Source: Anaerolineae bacterium CG2_30_64_16 (lineage in GTDB: Bacteria > Chloroflexota > Anaerolineae > CG2-30-64-16). From it: a DNA stretch of 5,727 bases. The notes beneath the pieces are model-generated. The model was not told the origin of the DNA. It ran no database searches and was given only the letters and a program-made list of their open reading frames with translations. Where the stretch lies: NCBI GenBank assembly GCA_001871755.1, contig MNXL01000348.1:1-5727 (forward strand). The letters run 5' to 3'. The translations under genes and the position numbers were made by a program. Below, one piece after another: positions 1 to 5,279 of the stretch. Every line of letters starts with the position of its first letter. Positions within the stretch are counted from its first letter, which is position 1.

Positions 1-37
1 GTCTCCTGACCGAGCCACCGTGGCTCGGTCAGGAGAC
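1..37. repeat. Perfect 37-bp palindrome (hairpin/cruciform)
   Basis: Arm 1-18 (GTCTCCTGACCGAGCCAC) is exactly complementary to 20-37, with a single central base at 19. As RNA it would form a very stable stem of about 16-17 bp with a minimal loop. No T-run follows (the next bases are CGGCC), so it is not a canonical intrinsic terminator in the + direction. Being symmetric, it could mark the end of a gene lying left of the window. Seen directly; the function is unknown. Confidence 0.85.
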
Positions 38-92
38 CGGCCACAGCCACCCCGGATTATTGAGAGGATACCAGGATCGCTTGACCCGCGGA

Positions 93-234
93 TGTAGCAT
101 AGTAACTGTCCGTAAACAAGTTAGCGGTTTTACGACAGGATGCCCTTGCATTACAACGCCGAACCGCTATGTTAAAAACGGACAGTTACTAGGGCCTTGT
201 GCCCGCTTGAACGCCCATCAGGGGCTATGCTACA
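93..234. repeat. Outer hairpin with 10-bp arms, interrupted by an insertion
   Basis: TGTAGCATAG (93-102) is the exact reverse complement of CTATGCTACA (225-234). If the 88-bp element at 102-189 and one flanking TA are removed, the remaining 52 nt read as a symmetric structure. It has a 9-bp basal stem (TGTAGCATA/TATGCTACA) and two small 4-bp hairpins, GGGC-CTTGT-GCCC (192-204) and GCCC-ATCAG-GGGC (213-225), separated by GCTTGAAC (205-212). This is a T-shaped or cloverleaf-like fold. The base pairing is visible in the sequence. That it was an intact structured element before the insertion is an inference. It may be a structured RNA, a small palindromic repeat, or the hairpin of a larger mobile element. 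Confidence 0.6.
100..191. mobile_element. MITE-like 88-bp inverted-repeat element flanked by TA
   Basis: The core 102-189 begins GTAACTGTCCGT and ends with its exact reverse complement ACGGACAGTTAC. Each end is flanked by TA (100-101 and 190-191). The complementarity resumes inside, TAGCGGTT (122-129) against AACCGCTA (162-169), so the whole element can fold into one long imperfect hairpin with an apical loop at 130-161. It is too short to encode a transposase, and its GC content (40 of 88, about 45%) is lower than that of the neighbouring genes. TA duplication with short terminal inverted repeats is the hallmark of IS630/Tc1-mariner-type transposition, so a non-autonomous element mobilised in trans is the best reading. 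No family was matched by search. An RNA-level hairpin is the main alternative. Confidence 0.55.
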
Positions 235-250
235 AACGATCAAATCAGCC

Positions 251-278
251 TTGACAGACTGCTAGACATGCGAATCAG
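251..278 (+). promoter_or_regulatory. Possible promoter upstream of the solute-binding protein gene
   Basis: A perfect -35 hexamer TTGACA sits at 251-256. At the right spacing the -10 candidates are poor (AATCAG at 273-278 after 16 nt). If it is used, the transcript would start at about 284-286, inside the hairpin at 279-315, giving a leader of about 75 nt. The assignment rests only on the -35 match and the absence of another candidate. Confidence 0.25.
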
Positions 279-318
279 AGAAGTCCGGTTTCGTGGACCA
301 CGCAGCCGGACTTCTTTG
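279..318 (+). terminator. Terminator-like hairpin before the lipoprotein gene
   Basis: AGAAGTCCGG (279-288) pairs exactly with CCGGACTTCT (306-315), followed by TT and then G. Within the loop, CGTGG (292-296) pairs with CCACG (298-302), so the stem is extended by a second helix. The T-tract is short (TTT, counting the last stem base). It is either an intrinsic terminator for transcription entering from the left or a leader structure of the downstream gene. It ends 43 nt before the GTG start, leaving the ribosome-binding site free. Confidence 0.55.
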
Positions 319-342
319 TCTTCGTAACCCCGTCGGCCGCGA

Positions 343-361
343 AAGGAGGAGAAAAACCGTG
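343..361 (+). promoter_or_regulatory. Shine-Dalgarno AAGGAGG that fixes a GTG start
   Basis: AAGGAGG (343-349) lies 9 nt upstream of the GTG at 359. This is near-ideal spacing and directly precedes a lipoprotein signal peptide. It rules against the in-frame ATG at 293, which lies inside the hairpin at 279-315 and would add 22 residues (including RRK) in front of the signal sequence. Confidence 0.85.
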
Positions 362-1741
362 AATCGTACGCACTGCATCCTGCCCATCCTGCTGGCTTTG
401 ACCCTGGCGCTCATCAGCGCCTGTGCAAAGCAACCGGCCCCGACACCAGCGCCGCCTACGGCGGTCCTGACGCGACCCACGCCATCGCCTGCGCTCACCG
501 CGACCCCGGAACCGACCCAATTCCCCACACCGACCGACGCGCCCAAGACACCGACAGCCGCGCCAACCGTCGAGATGGCCTGGGAATGTCCCGCAGCCAG
601 CGCGACGCTCTCGCTCTGGCATTCGTGGTCCGATCAGGAACTCGCCACAATCCAGGTGATCTTGGACGAGTACCGGCAGGCCTGCCCAAACGTCGAACTG
701 CAACTGCAGAGCCGGTCCGATCTGGCCGAGATCAGCCGGGCCGAGCTGTTGGGCAAGGCCGGCCCCGACATCATGACACAACGCAATCGCGATATCGGCC
801 GGTTGGCTGGCAGTCAGATGATCGTGCCATTGGACTCGTACCTCGGACCGGATAGGCTCACGGACGACTACGTTAGCGTCGCCGTTGCCGGTGTCAGCTA
901 CCAGGATCAGATCTATGGGGTTCCCGCATCCATGGAAACCATCACGATGATCTACAACAAGGACCTGATCCGCGAAGATGAGCTGCCGGTGGATACGGAT
1001 GATCTCTTGAAGAAGGCTGCCATCTGGAGCAGCGCCCATCCCGAAAGCTACTTCCTGGTCTACAATGCCCGCAACGATGCCTATTTCTCGGCCCCTTGGT
1101 GGCAGGCCGCCGGCGTGACCATCGTGGACGACCAGGGCCACACAACTTTCAGAAGCGATGCGGGCTACGCGGCCGGCAATTTCATCCATGCCCTGCGGCA
1201 GGTCATGCCGGAGGAGATCGACTACTACATCGCCGACACCCTGTTCAAGGAGGGCAAGGCCCCGATGATCATCAACGGTCCGTGGTATATCGCTGAACTG
1301 GAGACGGCCGGCATCGACTTCGGGTTGAGAAACCTGCCGGTCTTCAGCCCGACGGGCGTTCCCGCGATGCCGCTGGTGGACGTCAACTGCCTGGTAATGA
1401 CGCCGAACGCCGAAGCGCGCAATGTGGCCACCGCGGCGGTCAATGTCATGCGGTATCTCACTGGGGCAGCCGCCCAGGTGGCGCTGGCCGCGGCCAACGG
1501 CACGGTTCCAACCAACCAGGCTGCCGCACACGCCCCCGAGGTGCAGGCGCTGCCGGTGATCGCGGCGTTCGGCGCACAGAGCGCGCTGGGCAAGCCCATC
1601 CCCGCTTCTCCGTTCATGGCCGCCCTGTGGGACGCCATCGCCAGGGGCGTGGAGTGCATTTGGACCGGAGCGAGCGAAGTCAACACCTGCGTCGACGACA
1701 TCCAGACCCTGGCCGAGGCGGACATCGCCGGCATGAAGTAA
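359..1741 (+). CDS. ABC sugar-type extracellular solute-binding lipoprotein (family 1, MalE-like)
   Basis: This 460-residue protein is predicted to be a lipid-anchored, extracytoplasmic binding protein that delivers a carbohydrate or related ligand to an ABC importer. Residues 1-22 are a lipoprotein signal peptide: an NR start, a hydrophobic core, and lipobox I-S-A-C with the acylated Cys at 22. A long Pro/Thr/Ala-rich tether follows (about 23-75). The binding domain (about 76-460) shows the type-1 solute-binding pattern: WHSW at 87-90, a GVPASMETITMIYNKDLI block at 187-204 and INGPWYIAEL at 305-314, which is the MalE-type 'NGPW' segment. The start is GTG, chosen from the Shine-Dalgarno site and the signal peptide. 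Usual family length is about 400-450, and the tether accounts for the excess. No permease or ATPase genes lie nearby, so the transporter is elsewhere or left of the window. The ligand cannot be named; maltose-type sugars are only a family default. The family call is firm. Confidence 0.92.
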   Translation: MNRTHCILPILLALTLALISACAKQPAPTPAPPTAVLTRPTPSPALTATPEPTQFPTPTDAPKTPTAAPTVEMAWECPAASATLSLWHSWSDQELATIQVILDEYRQACPNVELQLQSRSDLAEISRAELLGKAGPDIMTQRNRDIGRLAGSQMIVPLDSYLGPDRLTDDYVSVAVAGVSYQDQIYGVPASMETITMIYNKDLIREDELPVDTDDLLKKAAIWSSAHPESYFLVYNARNDAYFSAPWWQAAGVTIVDDQGHTTFRSDAGYAAGNFIHALRQVMPEEIDYYIADTLFKEGKAPMIINGPWYIAELETAGIDFGLRNLPVFSPTGVPAMPLVDVNCLVMTPNAEARNVATAAVNVMRYLTGAAAQVALAAANGTVPTNQAAAHAPEVQALPVIAAFGAQSALGKPIPASPFMAALWDAIARGVECIWTGASEVNTCVDDIQTLAEADIAGMK

Positions 1742-1757
1742 GCCGATCGAGACCAAG

Positions 1758-1788
1758 AGGGGGTGGGCGCCGCAACGCCTCACCTCCT
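1758..1788 (+). terminator. GC-rich hairpin after the solute-binding protein gene
   Basis: Bases 1758-1769 pair with 1776-1788 over 12 bp, with one G-U pair and one bulged T (1780), around the loop CCGCAA (1770-1775). It begins 16 nt after the stop codon, a typical terminator position. No U-tract follows (ATGTCC), so it is at best a non-canonical or Rho-assisted terminator. The pairing is seen; the role is inferred. Confidence 0.4.
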
Positions 1789-1837
1789 ATGTCCGCCATG
1801 GCGTTTTGCCTTGCTTTCCAATCGTTCAGCGGTTCCC

Positions 1838-1866
1838 TTGCCAAACCTCCGCCCAGGTGCTAAAAT
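1838..1866 (+). promoter_or_regulatory. Sigma70-type promoter for the Uma2-family gene
   Basis: TTGCCA (1838-1843) and TAAAAT (1861-1866) each match the consensus at 5 of 6 bases and are separated by exactly 17 nt. Transcription would start at about 1873, giving a leader of about 35 nt with GGAGG (1897-1901) 6 nt before the ATG at 1908. This is the best promoter in the window and makes the Uma2 gene an independent unit. Confidence 0.65.
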
Positions 1867-1907
1867 CAGATGGCGCTTCGGTCGGATGAAATGTGGGGAG
1901 GTGTACA

Positions 1908-2588
1908 ATGAGCCAACCTGGGGATGTGCTCCTGGAAGCCTTGAAAGAGCCAGATGCGCCGAGCGAAGACCTGCGACGGCGTCTGCTGGAGGCGCTGCTG
2001 CCTTCTCCGCAAGCTCGCAAGATGTCTTACGCGGAGTTCCTGGACTGGGCAGATGAAGATACCCTGGCCGAATGGGAAGATGGAGAGGTGGTGATGAGTA
2101 CACCAGCAAGTCGTCAGCATCAGGCAATCTCCGGTTTTTTGTATCAGTTGCTTAACACGTATGTTGAGGTCCGCAGGTCAGGTGCAGCGATCTTGCCACC
2201 CTTCCAGATGAAGCTGGTAAACTCAGGACGCGAGCCAGATCTAATCTTTGTCGCCAATCAAAACCTGGGCCGTCTCAAGGAGACTTACCTGGATGGTCCG
2301 GCCGACCTGGTGGTAGAAATCATCTCACCGGAGAGCGAGGGGCGCGATCGAGGCGACAAGTTTTACGAATATGAGAAAGCGGGCATTCCTGAATATTGGT
2401 TGATCGACCCTCGCCGAGAGCGGGTGGAGTTCTATCAGTTGGACGCGCGGGGCCAATACCACCTGATCGCACCCAGCGCCGAAGGTGTCTATCGTTCGCA
2501 CATCCTGCCTGACTTCTGGTTGCGGGTGAGTTGGCTGTGGCAGCCCCCGCTGGTGTTGGATGTTTTGCGGGAGCTGAAGCTTACCTGA
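1908..2588 (+). CDS. Uma2-family (DUF820) putative PD-(D/E)XK endonuclease
   Basis: This 226-residue protein is recognisable as Uma2 family, a PD-(D/E)XK-fold group abundant in Cyanobacteria and Chloroflexota and annotated as putative restriction-like endonuclease; its physiological role is unknown. Conserved landmarks, in order: W56-E-D-G-E60-V-V-M; E109-P-D111-LIFV, holding the putative metal-binding Asp; the strand A132-D-L-V-V-E137-I-I-S-P, with the second acidic residue; K151, then Y153 and Y155; and G159-I-P-E-Y-W-L-I-D167. The core is complete. The first 35 or so residues are a charged extension ahead of the usual 'MSYAEFLDW' beginning, slightly longer than many family members. ATG 1908 was chosen over the in-frame ATG at 1893 because GGAGG (1897-1901) lies at good spacing before 1908 and overlaps the earlier candidate. 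It has its own promoter, and no methylase or specificity partner is adjacent, so a classical restriction-modification role is not supported here. Confidence 0.93.
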   Translation: MSQPGDVLLEALKEPDAPSEDLRRRLLEALLPSPQARKMSYAEFLDWADEDTLAEWEDGEVVMSTPASRQHQAISGFLYQLLNTYVEVRRSGAAILPPFQMKLVNSGREPDLIFVANQNLGRLKETYLDGPADLVVEIISPESEGRDRGDKFYEYEKAGIPEYWLIDPRRERVEFYQLDARGQYHLIAPSAEGVYRSHILPDFWLRVSWLWQPPLVLDVLRELKLT

Positions 2589-2690
2589 CCCCCTGACCCC
2601 CTTCCCTGTAAGGGAAGGGGGAGGCACAGAGGGGGTGACTTCTCGACCTGATCTCCCCCGGCTTCTTTCCCGGAAAGGGAAAGGGGAGGA
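2588..2690. repeat. Pair of REP-like G/C-rich palindromes
   Basis: Unit 1: CCCCCTTCCCT (2597-2607) pairs perfectly with 2611-2621 around GTA. It is enclosed by an outer 6-bp stem, ACCCCC (2588-2593) with GGGGGT (2631-2636). Unit 2: TTTCCC (2666-2671) pairs with GGGAAA (2677-2682), and CTCCCC (2653-2658) with GGGGAG (2683-2688), with a 7-nt bulge at 2659-2665. Both share the plan CCCC-TTCCC-loop-GGGAA-GGGG, so they look like two diverged copies of one intergenic palindrome. The first starts on the last base of the Uma2 stop codon and may act as its terminator or mRNA 3' stabiliser. No T-tract follows either one. Confidence 0.7.
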
Positions 2691-2727
2691 GTTGAGGAAG
2701 AGAGTTTTCGAAGGACTTTTTACTGGC

Positions 2728-3255
2728 ATGCACATCTATCGCGCCGATTTGCGCGACCTGACTGCCTGTCTCGCTTTGGACGGCTCATACGAGACCGATC
2801 ACGTCTGGCAAGTTGTCCAGCAGACCGACGACGGCCAGGTAGTCGCCCGGTTCCGCACCGTCCGGCTGCCCCGCACCATGCGCGTGCCCTACCCCAGTTG
2901 GGGCGAGGCGCTGCTGACTCACCAGGAGCGCGGCGACCTGATCCTGGTGGCCGCGGAAGGTGGCGAGGTGCGCGGCTACATCGACCAGGAAACCCAACCC
3001 GACCAGGGCATCGCGTGGATCCATCATCTGGTGGTGGCCTCGGCGCATCGGCGCAATCGCATCGGCACGGCTCTGCTGGCCCGCGGCCTGCAAAACGCCC
3101 GCCAGGGTGGCCTGACGCACATGCTGACGGTGGTGCAAAGCAAGAACCACCCGGCGATCCGCTTCTTGGAACACAACGGCTTCACCTTTTGCGGCTACAA
3201 CGAGCGTTTCTACCGTAACCAGGACATCGGCCTCTATTTCGGACGTGGACTGTAG
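2728..3255 (+). CDS. GNAT-family N-acetyltransferase
   Basis: This 175-residue protein is a single-domain cytoplasmic acetyltransferase that moves an acetyl group from acetyl-CoA to an amine; the substrate is unknown. It begins with the usual N-terminal strand and helix (MHIYRADLRDL). The core runs LILVAAEGGEVRGYI (71-84), then I95-A-W-I-HHLVV, then the acetyl-CoA loop R108-R-N-R-I-G113-T-A-L-L. The first Gly of the usual Q/R-x-x-G-x-G/A loop is Arg (R111) here; the second is kept (G113). N140-HPAIRFLEHNGF (to 152) is the typical motif-B region. The early segment YETDHVWQ (21-28) recalls streptothricin-acetyltransferase-like members, but that is not enough to assign a substrate. ATG 2728 was chosen because it starts at the conserved N-terminus. 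A GTG at 2635 in the same frame would read through the palindromic repeat. A weak AAGGA (2711-2715) lies 12 nt upstream. The stop is 2 nt from the next ATG, so the two genes are probably co-translated. Confidence 0.9.
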   Translation: MHIYRADLRDLTACLALDGSYETDHVWQVVQQTDDGQVVARFRTVRLPRTMRVPYPSWGEALLTHQERGDLILVAAEGGEVRGYIDQETQPDQGIAWIHHLVVASAHRRNRIGTALLARGLQNARQGGLTHMLTVVQSKNHPAIRFLEHNGFTFCGYNERFYRNQDIGLYFGRGL

Positions 3256-3257
3256 CG

Positions 3258-5198
3258 ATGATCGATCTGTCGGATCTCACGTGGCCTGTGGCACTGGCTT
3301 TCGGAGATCTCATCCTCTCCTCAGCCATCGTCATCACGGCCTTCGCGCTGCTCGGCTACATGCTGACGCGCAACTTGAGAAGCCGCGTGGCGCAGACCTT
3401 CAGCACCCTGCTGGCGTGTGTGTTGGTGGTGTTCGCCGGCGATATCCTGGTGCCGCGCGTCGAGACCTACCACGCGGCGATCCTCTGGCTGCGGGTGCAG
3501 TGGATCGGCATCGCGCTGGTGCCGGCCGCCTATCTGCACTTCTCCGATGCCCTGCTGCGCTCCACGCGCCACTTCTCCGCCCGGCGCGGGATGGTGGTGG
3601 CGGGCAGTTACATCTTCAGCACGCTGCTGGTCTTCCTGGCCCTCTTCAGCGATGTCCTGGTCCACGACGGGACCTTCAATCCACCGGTCAGCTTCATGGC
3701 GGCCGGTCCACTCTTCCCGCTCTTCGTGGCCTATTTTCTCGGCACGGCAGTCTATGGCGCCTACAACGTCATCCGCGCCCGCAAACGGTGCCTGACCCCG
3801 GCCTCTCGGCGGCGGATGACCTATCTCACCCTCTCCTTTGCCGCGCCCGGCCTGGGCGTCTTCCCCTACCTGATCACCTCGGGGTTGGCCGCGCGCGTCG
3901 ATCTGATCCTGGTGCTGCTGATGAGCATGGCCGCCAACGTCATCGTCGGCGCCATGTTGGTGCTGATGGCTTACAGCGTGGCCTATTACGGCGTGCTCAG
4001 CCCCGACCGCGTGATCAAACACGATTTGCTCCACTATCTGCTGCGCGGCCCGGTGGTGGGCATCCTGGTCATCATCGTCATGCTGGTGATCCCTCGCGTG
4101 GAGTTGATCCTGGGCCTGCCGCGCGACACCACGCTGATCTTCGCGGTCGTTGGTGTGATTGTGTTGGGCCAACTCGCGGTGAACGCGGCCAAGCCGTGGA
4201 TCGACCGGGCGATCTATCGCCAGGACCGGGAGGAGATCTCCTGGATCCAGACGCTGGACCGGCGCCTGTTGACCAGCAGCGATCTACAACAGTTCCTCAA
4301 CAACGTGCTCATCGGGCTGTGCGAACTGCTCCGAGTCGACACCGGTTTCGTGTTGGTCCAGACCGCGCAGGGGTTCGAGGTCGATGTGACGGCCGGCGAC
4401 ATCGAAACGGCCAGGGAATTCGCCGAGAGCGCCGAAGCGCAAAGCACCTGGGACGCGTTGGCGCAGGAAGACGGCACGCAGGAGAAAACCGGCTTTCGCG
4501 CCGATACCCGCTACTGGTTCTGTCCGCTGCGCAGCCAGGACGGGGAGAAGCTGTTGGGCTTGCTCGCCGTACGCGCTCGTAGCCCGACCGTGGACCTGGA
4601 CGAGGCGGAGCATTATGAAGCCGAGGCTCTGTTGAGCCAGGCGTCCGCCGCCATTGCCGATCGGTACGTGCAAGAGGGCGTGTTCGCCACACTGCAACGC
4701 ATCCTGCCGGATCTGGAGCGGATCCAGGAGTGGCGCAGCGCCGTGCGCTACGCGCCCCCCAGTCCCGGCAAACCCCAGGCCGGCAAGGAGCTGAGTTGGG
4801 ATCAGGGCCACTGGCAGCAGTGGGTCAAAGACGCGCTGAGCCACTATTGGGGCGGCCCCAAGTTCACCGAGAATCCCCTGACCGGCCTCAAGCTGGTGCG
4901 CCAGGCGTTGCGCTCTCAGGATGGCAACATCACCCGGGCGCTGCGCGTCGTGCTTCAGGAAGCTATCGAACGTCAGCGGCCGGAGGGTGAGCGCCAGCTT
5001 ACCGCGGCAGAGTGGTTGTTGTACAACATCCTGGATCTGCGCTTCGTGCAAGGCCAGCGGGTCCGCGACATCGCCCGGCGGCTTGCGATGAGCGAATCGG
5101 ATCTGTATCGCAAACAGCGGGCCGCGGTCGCGGAAGTAGCCAAAACACTGGCAGAAATGGAGGCGGCGGTCGTCGGAGAAGAGAGCATAGATGGCTGA
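3258..5198 (+). CDS. Polytopic membrane sensor with GAF-like domain and C-terminal HTH (putative one-component regulator)
   Basis: This 646-residue protein has three parts. Residues 1-310 are strongly hydrophobic, with about nine membrane segments (near 10-35, 47-66, 74-98, 111-132, 149-170, 187-208, 213-240, 262-285 and 289-310). The stretch W77-LRVQWIGIALVPAAYLHF resembles the 7TM sensor region found at the N-terminus of some histidine kinases. Residues 325-475 look like a GAF domain (FLNNVLIGLCELLRVDTGFVLV at 346-367; WFCPLRSQDGEKLLGLLAV at 420-438). After a Pro/Gly linker (499-510), residues 515-630 form a compact domain with HYWGGPK (529-535), NPL (539-541), RPEGER (574-579), EWLLYNILDLRF (585-596) and a helix-turn-helix-like RVRDIARRLAMSESDLYRKQ (601-620). 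No HisKA H-box or HATPase N/G boxes are present, so it is not a kinase. My reading is a membrane-bound sensor that touches DNA directly; the ligand and target are unknown. It starts 2 nt after the acetyltransferase stop. Confidence 0.8.
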   Translation: MIDLSDLTWPVALAFGDLILSSAIVITAFALLGYMLTRNLRSRVAQTFSTLLACVLVVFAGDILVPRVETYHAAILWLRVQWIGIALVPAAYLHFSDALLRSTRHFSARRGMVVAGSYIFSTLLVFLALFSDVLVHDGTFNPPVSFMAAGPLFPLFVAYFLGTAVYGAYNVIRARKRCLTPASRRRMTYLTLSFAAPGLGVFPYLITSGLAARVDLILVLLMSMAANVIVGAMLVLMAYSVAYYGVLSPDRVIKHDLLHYLLRGPVVGILVIIVMLVIPRVELILGLPRDTTLIFAVVGVIVLGQLAVNAAKPWIDRAIYRQDREEISWIQTLDRRLLTSSDLQQFLNNVLIGLCELLRVDTGFVLVQTAQGFEVDVTAGDIETAREFAESAEAQSTWDALAQEDGTQEKTGFRADTRYWFCPLRSQDGEKLLGLLAVRARSPTVDLDEAEHYEAEALLSQASAAIADRYVQEGVFATLQRILPDLERIQEWRSAVRYAPPSPGKPQAGKELSWDQGHWQQWVKDALSHYWGGPKFTENPLTGLKLVRQALRSQDGNITRALRVVLQEAIERQRPEGERQLTAAEWLLYNILDLRFVQGQRVRDIARRLAMSESDLYRKQRAAVAEVAKTLAEMEAAVVGEESIDG

Positions 5199-5240
5199 TG
5201 GCTGGAAGCTGGAAGCTGGAAACTGGAAGCTGGAAACTGA
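5191..5240. repeat. Heptamer tandem repeat across the stop codon
   Basis: Seven consecutive 7-nt units run from 5191 to 5239: ATGGCTG, ATGGCTG, GAAGCTG, GAAGCTG, GAAACTG, GAAGCTG, GAAACTG. The first two are variant copies, and the last five fit GAARCTG. The first copy overlaps the final codons and the TGA (5196-5198) of the membrane-regulator gene; the rest lie in the gap before the S1 gene. GAAGCTG/GAAACTG heptamers are, to my recollection, a recurrent intergenic simple repeat in Chloroflexota, and they generate spurious 'FQLPASSFQ'-like reading frames on the opposite strand. Confidence 0.9.
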
Positions 5241-5258
5241 TTCGCCGATTCGTGTTCT

Positions 5259-5279
5259 GGGAGGAGGAAGCCGATCATG
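5259..5279 (+). promoter_or_regulatory. Strong purine-rich ribosome-binding site before the S1 gene
   Basis: GGGAGGAGG (5259-5267) contains two overlapping GGAGG cores. The nearer one ends 9 nt before ATG 5277. It decides the start in a region with another out-of-frame ATG just downstream (5281). It suggests efficient initiation of the S1-domain gene independent of upstream translation. Confidence 0.75.

Noticed and set aside
146..173. Outward promoter inside the MITE-like element (TTGCAT, 16 nt, TATGTT)
   Set aside because: Only 3/6 and 4/6 consensus matches; not distinguishable from chance in an AT-richer stretch.
60..254. 64-codon + strand frame over the repeat region
   Set aside because: It reads straight through both arms of the inverted-repeat element and the outer hairpin, has no Shine-Dalgarno site and no family resemblance.
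293..358. Upstream ATG start for the lipoprotein
   Set aside because: It lies inside the 279-315 hairpin, has no Shine-Dalgarno site, and would put 22 extra residues before a good signal peptide. GTG 359 with AAGGAGG is far better.
275..1783. 502-codon open frame on the minus strand
   Set aside because: It is antisense to the whole solute-binding lipoprotein gene, has an Arg/Gly/Asp/His-rich composition without recognisable domains, and lacks a ribosome-binding site. It arises from high GC and codon bias of the real gene.
2635..2727. GTG start extending the acetyltransferase by 31 residues
   Set aside because: The extension is encoded by the palindromic repeat and the GNAT fold begins naturally at ATG 2728.
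3321..4172. 283-codon minus-strand frame rich in His, Gln and Asp
   Set aside because: It is complementary to the transmembrane coding region; the composition is what antisense hydrophobic codons give, and no start signals are seen.
3245..4582. 445-codon + strand frame overlapping the membrane regulator
   Set aside because: Its Arg/Pro/Gly/His-rich translation is out of frame with the clearly membrane-spanning, domain-bearing 3258-5198 gene.
3258..5198. Histidine kinase assignment
   Set aside because: The N-terminal sensor resembles kinase inputs, but no phospho-acceptor His box or ATP-binding N/G boxes are found; the C-terminus is HTH-like.
5191..5240. CRISPR-like array
   Set aside because: The units are 7 bp and directly abutting without spacers, so it is a simple tandem repeat.
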